A stretch of DNA of 5,218 nucleotides, from positions 1 to 5,218 of the forward strand of contig JAKALV010000242.1 of assembly GCA_021824055.1 (NCBI GenBank), written 5' to 3'. Made by a program: the position numbers and the translations under genes. Origin of the DNA: Acidobacteriota bacterium (GTDB taxonomy: Bacteria; Acidobacteriota; Vicinamibacteria; Vicinamibacterales; SCN-69-37). Shown in pieces: positions 1 to 4,966 of this stretch (the first letter of the stretch is position 1; every line of letters starts with the position of its first letter). The notes under the pieces were generated by a model. It was not told where the DNA came from. It saw nothing but the letters and a program-made list of their open reading frames with translations, and made no database searches.

Positions 1-169
1 CATCGAACTCCAAGCGTCCGGCCTGCCGGCCCGCGTGATTCAGCACGAAACCGACCACCTCGACGGCATCCTGTTCTTCGACCGCATGGCCTCGCTCGAG
101 ACCCTCACGTTCATGGACGAATACGCCCGCTTCTGGCGGAAGAATGATGACGATGACGACGACGAATAG
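1..169 (+). CDS. def: Peptide deformylase, C-terminal part (5' end outside window)
   Basis: Peptide deformylase removes the N-terminal formyl group from nascent proteins in the cytoplasm and is a metal-dependent hydrolase. Only the last 55 complete codons are here, read from base 2. They contain the diagnostic motif QHETDHLDGILFFDR. In this family the two histidines of HExxH bind the metal and the Glu is the catalytic base; the third ligand, the Cys of the EGCLS motif, lies upstream of the window. After the catalytic helix the protein ends in an unusual acidic tail, KNDDDDDDE, before TAG at 167-169. The tail is encoded by a GAY-codon run in which the next gene starts in another frame, so the two overlap by up to 26 nt. 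The identification is secure from the motif; the full length cannot be judged. Confidence 0.93.
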   Translation, partial: IELQASGLPARVIQHETDHLDGILFFDRMASLETLTFMDEYARFWRKNDDDDDDE

Positions 170-1730
170 CGAGGTGCTGTCGCGTTATTTCTCCAACACC
201 GACCGGCCCGTCTTTGCGCTGATCAACCTGCCCGAAACCGTGAAGGGCGCGCTGTTCGCGCGCTACTCCCGGTCGCCGAAGTCGCTGCGCCAGCTGTTTC
301 TGGACGAGTTCGCCGGCGATCTGACAGGCGATGAGGGCGGCGCCGCCGCGGTGGGCGTCGAACGCGCGGAAAAGCTGTACGGCAGGATCTTCAACGACTA
401 TGGCGACGACTCGGTGGCGCAGCTGGGCGGCGTGCACCTGGCCTGCGAGAACGTCTCGAATCTGCTGACCAAAGTGCTCGAACGCGGCCGCCTGGCGGCG
501 TATCTCGAGCAGTCGACGCGCTACATCCCCTACACGGACCGCACCGGCGACGTGTGGCGCTACCACGTGCCGTCCGAGCTTGACGGGCATCCGCTCTGCG
601 CGGCCTACGTCGAAGCGCTCGACGCCACGTTCGAAACCTACGCGAAGTGGATCGACCCGCTGCGCGTGTATTTCGAAAAGCGATATCCGAAGCAGCCCGG
701 AGATTCCGACGCGGTGTACCGGTCGGCCACGCGCGCCAAGGCGTTGGACACGCTCCGCGGCCTGCTCCCGGCGGCCACGCAGTCGAATGTCGGCATCTAC
801 GCCACCGGCCAGGCGTACGAGGCCCTGATCCTGCGCATGCGCGCCCATCCGCTGGCGGAAGTCCGCGACTATGCGGACCTGATGCTGACCGAATTGCGCA
901 AGGTCATCCCGGCGTTCCTGACGCGCGTGGATCAGCCGGAACGCGGCGGCACGTGGACGGCGTATCTGGCCGGCGCCCGCGCGCGGACGATCGAGGTCGC
1001 CGAGCGCCTCGCGGCCGGAGTGGAGCCCGATCGACGCGCGGAAGTGACGCTGACGGATTTCGATCCGGACGGCGAGGTGAAGGTGGTGGCGGCGGCGCTC
1101 TATACTGCCACGGCACTTCCCGACGACCAGTTGCTGTCGATGGCGCGCGCGATGAGCGCGGCCGATCGCGCCGCCGTGCTGGCGGCCTACGTGGGCGATC
1201 GCACGAACCGTCGTCACAAACCCGGCCGCGCGTTCGAGCGGACGAGCTACCGCTTCGACATCCTCACCGACTACGGCGCGTTCCGCGATCTGCAGCGGCA
1301 TCGCCTCATGACGATCGACTGGCAGTCGCTCACCACGCGGCACGGCCACGTTCGTCCCGAAGCCGTCGTCGACGCCGGCGCCGGCGCCGACTGGGATGCC
1401 GCCATGTCACGGTCGGCGGAACTGTTCGACCAGCTGACCGATGGCGGTTTCCGCGAGGCCGCGCAGTACGCCGTGTCGCTGGCCTACCGCGTCCGCTTCA
1501 TCATGGACATGAACGCCCGCGAGGCCATGCATGTGATCGAGTTGCGCACGGCACCGGCCGGGCATCCGGCCTACCGGCGCGTGTGCCAGCAGATGCACGC
1601 GCTCATCGACAGCCGCGCCCAACACCACGCCATCGCGGCCGCCATGAAGTTCACGGACCATTCCGCGGTCGAGCTCGAGCGCCTGCAGGAAGAACGTCGT
1701 CTCGAGAAGAAACGCCAGGAGCGTACGTAG
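144..1730 (+). CDS. Tandem ThyX-like protein (two FAD-dependent thymidylate synthase folds)
   Basis: ThyX makes dTMP from dUMP using methylenetetrahydrofolate, FAD and NADPH. A usual ThyX is roughly 220-250 residues; this protein has 528 and appears to hold two ThyX folds. First half, about 20-265: FNDYGDDSVAQ (83-93), a signature region at 113-127 (ERGRLAAYLEQSTRY), and LRGLLPAATQSNVGIYA followed by LAEVR. Second half, about 360-500: LQRHRLMTIDWQS (383-395), an intact RHRx7S motif, and MDMNAREAMHVIELR (455-468). The first half has RGR instead of RHR but keeps S-T-R-Y; the second keeps RHR but has lost S-x-R-Y. Thymidylate synthase activity is therefore not assured. The C-terminus is charged and helical. 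The start is uncertain: ATG occurs at 144, 147 and 153, and GGAAGA at 138-143 is best spaced (9 nt) for 153. It overlaps def and probably shares its transcript. Confidence 0.88.
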   Translation: MMTMTTTNSEVLSRYFSNTDRPVFALINLPETVKGALFARYSRSPKSLRQLFLDEFAGDLTGDEGGAAAVGVERAEKLYGRIFNDYGDDSVAQLGGVHLACENVSNLLTKVLERGRLAAYLEQSTRYIPYTDRTGDVWRYHVPSELDGHPLCAAYVEALDATFETYAKWIDPLRVYFEKRYPKQPGDSDAVYRSATRAKALDTLRGLLPAATQSNVGIYATGQAYEALILRMRAHPLAEVRDYADLMLTELRKVIPAFLTRVDQPERGGTWTAYLAGARARTIEVAERLAAGVEPDRRAEVTLTDFDPDGEVKVVAAALYTATALPDDQLLSMARAMSAADRAAVLAAYVGDRTNRRHKPGRAFERTSYRFDILTDYGAFRDLQRHRLMTIDWQSLTTRHGHVRPEAVVDAGAGADWDAAMSRSAELFDQLTDGGFREAAQYAVSLAYRVRFIMDMNAREAMHVIELRTAPAGHPAYRRVCQQMHALIDSRAQHHAIAAAMKFTDHSAVELERLQEERRLEKKRQERT

Positions 1731-1750
1731 GGCGGGGCGTCAGCTCCGCC
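1731..1750 (+). repeat. GC-rich hairpin directly after the ThyX-like stop codon
   Basis: GGCGGGGC (1731-1738) and GCTCCGCC (1743-1750) form an 8-bp stem with one G-U pair and a GTCA loop. It begins at the base after the TAG stop (1728-1730) and ends 8 nt before the thioesterase ATG at 1759. There is no T-run after it, so it does not look like an intrinsic terminator. It sits where a Shine-Dalgarno sequence would be expected and none is visible, so it could lower or gate translation of the downstream gene or protect the upstream mRNA end. The form GTAGGGCGGGGC...GCCCCGCC resembles dispersed intergenic palindromes I remember from GC-rich environmental genomes, but that resemblance is from memory only. 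Confidence 0.5.
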
Positions 1751-1758
1751 GCCGCATC

Positions 1759-2181
1759 ATGCTGCTCATCACCCATCGTCTTCAGGTCCGCTTTCGCGAT
1801 TGCGATCCGCTCGGACATGTCAACAACGCCGTCTACCTGACCTATCTCGAGCAGGCGCGCTTCCATCTGTGGAAGGCGCAGCTGGGGTTCGTGGCAAAGA
1901 GCGCGGCCGACACCGGCCCGCGCGGCGTCGGCTTCATCATGGCGCGCATGGAGATCGATTTCCGCGCGCAGGCGAAGTACGGCGACGAACTCGATGTGAA
2001 GCTCAGCCTCGATGGATTCGGCCGGACGAGCTTCACCTATTCGTACGAGATCGTCAACGCCGCGACGGGGCAGCTCGTATCGACGGCCAAGAGCGTGCTC
2101 GTGCGCTTTGACTACGACGCGCAGAAGTCGGCCGTGCTCGACGATGCGGCGAAGGCGCAACTGAGCATCGCCGTTCGATAG
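1759..2181 (+). CDS. Acyl-CoA thioesterase, 4HBT / YbgC-FadM type hotdog fold
   Basis: A 140-residue single hotdog-fold protein, the usual length for the 4-hydroxybenzoyl-CoA thioesterase/YbgC family, which hydrolyses acyl-CoA thioesters in the cytoplasm. The N-terminal signature VRFRDCDPLGHVNNAVYLTY (residues 10-29) is diagnostic: D16 is the expected catalytic acid, and GHVNNAVY forms the start of the central hotdog helix. Next come the conserved LEQARFHLW helix and the beta strands MEIDFRAQAKYGDELDVKL and GRTSFTYSYEIV. ATG 1759 fits the family, whose proteins begin just before the R-F-x-D-x-D strand; no good ribosome binding site precedes it. It follows the ThyX-like gene by 28 nt on the same strand and is probably co-transcribed. 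Substrate chain length cannot be read from the sequence, and no functional link to the ThyX-like protein or deformylase is evident. Confidence 0.93.
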   Translation: MLLITHRLQVRFRDCDPLGHVNNAVYLTYLEQARFHLWKAQLGFVAKSAADTGPRGVGFIMARMEIDFRAQAKYGDELDVKLSLDGFGRTSFTYSYEIVNAATGQLVSTAKSVLVRFDYDAQKSAVLDDAAKAQLSIAVR

Positions 2182-2326
2182 ATCAGGTCAAGAGCTTTTC
2201 AACATGGGGGCCATGGGGGACCATGGGGAACCCAAACCGACAGCTTTTCAAAGAGCTCTTTGAAAGCTATTGGGTTTGATCTTCTCCATGGTTCCCCATG
2301 GCCCTTCATGTTGATCGTTCTTGATC
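2181..2326. repeat. Very long imperfect inverted repeat between convergent genes (possible bidirectional terminator)
   Basis: Nearly the whole 155-bp gap between the convergent stops at 2181 and 2337 is self-complementary. Pairing blocks, outside to inside: 2181-2185 with 2322-2326; 2199-2206 with 2307-2314 (8 bp); 2208-2230 with 2282-2304 (23 contiguous pairs, two G-U); 2231-2235 with 2270-2274; and a central hairpin 2242-2253 with 2258-2268 (one bulged T, AGCT loop). From 2199 inward that is about 47 pairs. Placement suggests a shared transcription end for the thioesterase and OmpA genes, but neither strand has a clear T-tract. Alternatives are a REP-like or other non-autonomous repeat, or a cruciform with a structural role. 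The pairing is directly visible; the function is inference. Confidence 0.85.
2201..2230 (+). repeat. Three tandem 10-bp units with core CATGGGG, mirrored at 2281-2310
   Basis: The left arm of the large inverted repeat consists of three consecutive decamers: AACATGGGGG (2201-2210), CCATGGGGGA (2211-2220) and CCATGGGGAA (2221-2230). The right arm holds the complementary triplet in the same 10-bp phase: CTTCTCCATG, GTTCCCCATG and GCCCTTCATG (2281-2310). The next right-hand decamers, TTGATCGTTC and TTGATCTTGC, also repeat TTGATC at a 10-bp interval. A period near one helical turn places each CATGG core on the same DNA face. Either slippage expansion followed by inverted duplication, or selection for protein binding, could produce this. 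Confidence 0.75.
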
Positions 2327-2336
2327 TTGCTCGCGA

Positions 2337-3191
2337 CTAGCTTCCTGGAAGCTTCCGCAGCTCCACGCGGCGGTTCTGAGCCTTGCCGGCCTCGGTCGTG
2401 TTGGGTGCAACGGGCTTGGTGTCGCCGAAGCCCACGGCCGTGAGCCGCGCGGCGGCGATGCCGCCCGTCTTGACCAGGTACTCGCGCACCGCGTCGGCGC
2501 GCTGCTGTGACAGCGTCAGGTTCGCCGCCTTCGCGCCCGTGTTGTCCGTGTGGCCCTGGATCTCGATCTTCAGGGTGGCGTCCGCCTTGAGCACATCGAT
2601 CACCAGCTGGAGCTCCCTTGACGACTCGGGTTTGATCGAGGCCTTGCCGGTGTCGAACAGGATGTTGTGCAGCGCGATCGATCCCGTTTCCTTCAGCGTC
2701 TTCGCCAGCTCGTCGGCGGTCAGCTCCACCTGCTGGGTCATGGCGGCCTTTTCGATGATCGTCAGCGTGTAGGTCTCGCCCTGGTTGGCGACTTCAATGT
2801 CGCACCAGAGCTCCGACCCGTTCGCCGTCAGCGACACCGTGGTGTGGATGCTGTCGGAATCGGCATACCGCACCTGGCCGCCGCGCGCCTTGAACGCGTT
2901 GCCGAAATTGCGCGAGATCTCCAGCGCGCTGGCCACCTTCGCGTTGTCTTTGACGCAGTAATCGATCTTCCAGTACTTGCCTTCGACCCGCTGCTCCTTG
3001 TCGTCGCCGATCGCGAAGTCGACGCCGTTGAAGTCGTTCGCGGTGTAGTCGCAGATGTAGTAGTTGGTCATCCGCGTCAGCATCGGGTGGTCCTTGGAGC
3101 CCGGCTCGTCCTGCTGCTGTGCCACGCTGGGGGTGGCGCCCGTGAATGCGACGAGGACGGCGGCGAGCAATGGCAGCAACGGCACGGTCAT
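2337..3191 (-). CDS. OmpA/MotB-domain envelope protein with signal peptide
   Basis: A 284-residue exported protein. Residues 4-24 form a hydrophobic signal sequence ending SVA|QQQ, a likely signal peptidase I site, though the n-region carries no Lys or Arg. Residues about 30-165 form a family-specific domain (DHPMLTRMTNYYICDYTANDF onward, ending GETYTLTIIEKAAM) with Cys at 47, 79 and 130. Residues about 172-280 are an OmpA C-terminal peptidoglycan-binding domain: ILFDTGKASIKPES, then GHTDNTG with D216, LSQQRA with R231 and NRRVEL at 273-278. D216 and R231 are 15 apart, as are the diaminopimelate-binding Asp and Arg of E. coli OmpA. No beta-barrel is apparent, so it is probably periplasmic or peripherally attached to the cell wall. 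ATG 3191 overlaps the upstream stop as ATGA. AAGGAG (3199-3194) lies only 2 nt before this ATG but 8 nt before the GTG at codon 3, a possible alternative start. Confidence 0.95.
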   Translation of the reverse strand: MTVPLLPLLAAVLVAFTGATPSVAQQQDEPGSKDHPMLTRMTNYYICDYTANDFNGVDFAIGDDKEQRVEGKYWKIDYCVKDNAKVASALEISRNFGNAFKARGGQVRYADSDSIHTTVSLTANGSELWCDIEVANQGETYTLTIIEKAAMTQQVELTADELAKTLKETGSIALHNILFDTGKASIKPESSRELQLVIDVLKADATLKIEIQGHTDNTGAKAANLTLSQQRADAVREYLVKTGGIAAARLTAVGFGDTKPVAPNTTEAGKAQNRRVELRKLPGS

Positions 3192-4744
3192 TTCTCCTTC
3201 TTGAAAACTTGCTTCAGGCGCAATTTGAACTGTGGCTGGCCGCGCGTGCCGGTGATGGCGATGGGAATCACCGCGCCATCGCCATTCTTACGGAAAAACG
3301 GGTTGAAGGGCTTGATGAAAATTGACTTGAACCCACCCACCGCGCGCGAAAGGCTGACGGCCAGCCGCGCCGTGCCCGTGAAGTTGAGCGCCTCGGTGCC
3401 CATTACGTACGTGCCGGTCAGCTTAATGGCGGCGCCGGGCACCGCAAACTCCACGCGCGGGAACGTGAGCAGTCCGCGCATCAGAGAGAACGTCCCACTC
3501 ACGCTTGTGGCCACACGGCTGATGACCTCGTCCTGATTCTTGCCCTGGCCGCGGCGGCTGAGCTCCTTCAGCTTGCCCTGCACGTCCTTGTCCGTGAATC
3601 GGGCGCGGCCAAACCCGAACGTGCCCGCCGCATACAGGCGATGCCGCGCGGTGCCCACCCCAGGTGGCAACTGCACGGTGGCCTTCAGCGAGATATCGCC
3701 GATCAGGACCGGCTTCTGTGTGTTGATCGCCAGCCGCAACAGATCTTCGATGCGGCCCTCCGTCACTTCAACAGCCAACGTCACGTCGTGATTGCCGTCG
3801 CCGGGCAGATTGGTGAACGCGCCGGTGACGATGAGCGGCGTCGTGATCAACATGGCGTCCACGCGATCGAGCGACGTCGTGCCGGTCGTGCCATTCACCG
3901 TCACCACAAACTTCGTGTCGAGCTGGACCGGCGCGCCGCCGAGATCGAGCGAGAAGTCCGGCGTGCGGCTCGTACCCTTCACGTGAATGTCGGCCAACTG
4001 GCCGCTGAACGCGCCGGCCGACTGCACGCGGCCGAAGATGCCGTTGATCGAACCGAGGTCGCCCTCCGGCAAGTCGTACGTGCCCCCCATCGGTGTCTGC
4101 GGCGGATCGTCGCGATTCCACGGCCCGAAGGTGCCGGCAACTTTCACCAGGCCTTCCGGGATCGGGTTGGCGACGCTGGCCGTGAAGTTCGCGGCGCGAT
4201 CGATGCCCGCGTTCCGGACGTCGAGATTGTGCACCGCGAAGCTCAGCGGCCGGCTGTTGGCGACCTTGCCGACGAAATTGACGGTGGCCTCGGGCGCCAC
4301 GAGGTGATTGACGCTGAAGAGCGGTCGTCCGGCGCGTGCGGCCGGGCTCGCCGGCGTGGCGCCGGCGGCGTCGTTCTGAGTCAATGTCGGCGGCACGTTG
4401 AAACGCAGGCCATCGAGCACAACGGTGTCCACATGGCGACGGTAAATCGACAGCAGACCGACGTTGACCGTAAACCGGGTGACCTCAATATAGGGCGGCA
4501 GCTCCGGATGGCCGTGCAGCCGAACCGAGAGGCCGTCGCCAACGATCTTGATGACCGGGACCAGTTGCACATCCAGCTGATCGAGGGTGACATCGCAATT
4601 GAGGGCCTCCGCCAACGCGCGGATCACCCGGGGTTTCAGTGCCCCGGCGCGCAGAGCGAACGCAGCGCCGGCAAACAGAACTAGGACCAAACTGGTCGCG
4701 GCTGCGAGCGCCCACCAGACATGCTTCCTACTCACCCCGACCAT
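3188..4744 (-). CDS. AsmA-like membrane-anchored envelope protein
   Basis: From ATG 4744 this is a 518-residue protein. A basic start (MVGVSRKHVW) precedes one transmembrane helix at about residues 9-31, followed by LRAGALKPRVIRALAEALNCDVTLDQLDV. This resembles the AsmA opening, in which an inner-membrane anchor leads into 'L...I...L...LG..V.l..v.v' and long beta-repeat strands. The middle is rich in short beta strands with little helix. The end (GTARLAVSLSRAVGGFKSIF, then IPIAITGTRGQPQFKLRL) matches the AsmA-like C-terminal pattern of IP..I.GT...P.F. AsmA-family proteins act in the periplasm and are linked to outer-membrane lipid transport or assembly; the exact role here is unknown. An in-frame GTG at 4786 would add 14 residues, but it falls inside the dyad and -10 region, so I prefer ATG 4744 even though it has no clear SD. 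The gene overlaps ompA-like by ATGA. Confidence 0.87.
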   Translation of the reverse strand: MVGVSRKHVWWALAAATSLVLVLFAGAAFALRAGALKPRVIRALAEALNCDVTLDQLDVQLVPVIKIVGDGLSVRLHGHPELPPYIEVTRFTVNVGLLSIYRRHVDTVVLDGLRFNVPPTLTQNDAAGATPASPAARAGRPLFSVNHLVAPEATVNFVGKVANSRPLSFAVHNLDVRNAGIDRAANFTASVANPIPEGLVKVAGTFGPWNRDDPPQTPMGGTYDLPEGDLGSINGIFGRVQSAGAFSGQLADIHVKGTSRTPDFSLDLGGAPVQLDTKFVVTVNGTTGTTSLDRVDAMLITTPLIVTGAFTNLPGDGNHDVTLAVEVTEGRIEDLLRLAINTQKPVLIGDISLKATVQLPPGVGTARHRLYAAGTFGFGRARFTDKDVQGKLKELSRRGQGKNQDEVISRVATSVSGTFSLMRGLLTFPRVEFAVPGAAIKLTGTYVMGTEALNFTGTARLAVSLSRAVGGFKSIFIKPFNPFFRKNGDGAVIPIAITGTRGQPQFKLRLKQVFKKEK

Positions 4745-4762
4745 CAAATATGAGGATAACCC

Positions 4763-4791
4763 TTGACCCCTTGTGAAACTCTTCACATAAT
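4763..4791 (+). promoter_or_regulatory. Putative sigma70-type promoter reading toward the MBL-fold gene
   Basis: TTGACC (4763-4768) and CATAAT (4786-4791) are separated by exactly 17 nt, each matching the TTGACA/TATAAT consensus at five of six positions. A start site about 7 nt after the -10 box would fall near 4798, within the divergent gap and pointing at the MBL-fold gene 169 nt further on. In this GC-rich sequence such an AT-rich pair is conspicuous. Host sigma-factor preference is unknown, so this is a prediction from consensus only. Confidence 0.48.
4772..4787. promoter_or_regulatory. Perfect TGTGA-N6-TCACA dyad, CRP-type operator candidate
   Basis: TGTGAAACTCTTCACA reads TGTGA, six bases, TCACA, identical to the core recognised by the CRP branch of CRP/FNR regulators; the exact symmetry extends to TGTGAA-N4-TTCACA. 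Its centre (4779.5) lies between the -35 and -10 boxes of the plus-strand promoter, about 18 nt before the predicted start site, and it overlaps the -10 by two bases. That position suits repression of the plus promoter. It lies 28-43 nt upstream of the AsmA-like ATG at 4744, so it might control both directions. No CRP/FNR-family gene is in the window, and another dimeric regulator could use the dyad. Confidence 0.42.
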
Positions 4792-4797
4792 CCGTTT

Positions 4798-4966
4798 GGC
4801 GTTTCCGGACTCACTCAACGTAAGTCGACCCTCGCGGTGCCCTTCCCCGGGTGCCGCCCGTCTGCGCAATACGAATGTCTCGCCTCCTTAGCGTCCTCCA
4901 CACACTCTTCCTGAAGGCCGAGCCCGGAAACGCCCTTCACCAAGGGTGTGCCCGTTATTCTTGGGC
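4798..4966 (+). ncRNA. Putative structured 5' leader (or small RNA) ahead of the MBL-fold gene
   Basis: GGCGTTTCCGGACTC (4798-4812) is complementary at 14 of 15 positions to GAGCCCGGAAACGCC (4920-4934), closing a 137-nt domain. The predicted start site of the promoter at 4763-4791 coincides with base 4798. Inside is a 9-bp hairpin, GCGGTGCCC (4834-4842) with GGGTGCCGC (4849-4857), loop TTCCCC, two G-U pairs. After the domain, CGCCCTT (4931-4937) can pair with AAGGGTG (4942-4948), competing with the last four pairs of the closing stem; GCCC (4950-4953) can pair with GGGC (4963-4966) just before the GTG start. No terminator with a T-run follows, so a leader of the downstream mRNA is more likely than a free RNA. 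I do not recognise a known riboswitch, 6S or SRP RNA core. Confidence 0.32.

Noticed and set aside
111..1349. Long open frame on the minus strand (412 codons)
   Set aside because: It lies antisense to the ThyX-like gene. The predicted protein is an Arg/His/Ala-rich string without recognisable domains, as expected when GC-rich coding DNA is read on the other strand; the plus-strand frame carries clear motifs.
647..1840. Long plus-strand open frame in another frame of the ThyX-like gene
   Set aside because: Arg/Gly-rich composition with no motifs; it runs across the end of the ThyX-like gene and into the thioesterase, both of which have strong family signatures.
2242..2268. Central hairpin as a classical intrinsic terminator
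   Set aside because: The stem is AT-rich for a terminator and is followed by ATTGGGTTTGATC on the plus strand and GTCGGTTTGGG on the minus strand, with no uninterrupted T-run. Kept only as part of the larger inverted repeat.
3641..4684. Plus-strand open frame (347 codons) opposite the AsmA-like gene
   Set aside because: Arg-rich shadow frame; the minus-strand protein has a membrane anchor, AsmA-type termini and a stop/start overlap with the OmpA-like gene.
4783..4889. Minus-strand AAGGAGG (4889-4883) followed by a short TTG-initiated ORF ending in a GTGA overlap with GTG 4786
   Set aside because: The spacer from AAGGAGG to the TTG is 13 nt, the peptide is an Arg/Gly-rich 28-mer, and GTG 4786 is probably not the real start of the AsmA-like gene. 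The purine run is as easily explained as the complement of a pyrimidine-rich leader.
4798..4934. 6S RNA or SRP RNA identity for the structured leader
   Set aside because: There is a closing stem, but no long terminal arm with the central bubble arrangement expected of 6S RNA, and the conserved SRP core with GGTCAGG and AGCAGC is absent.
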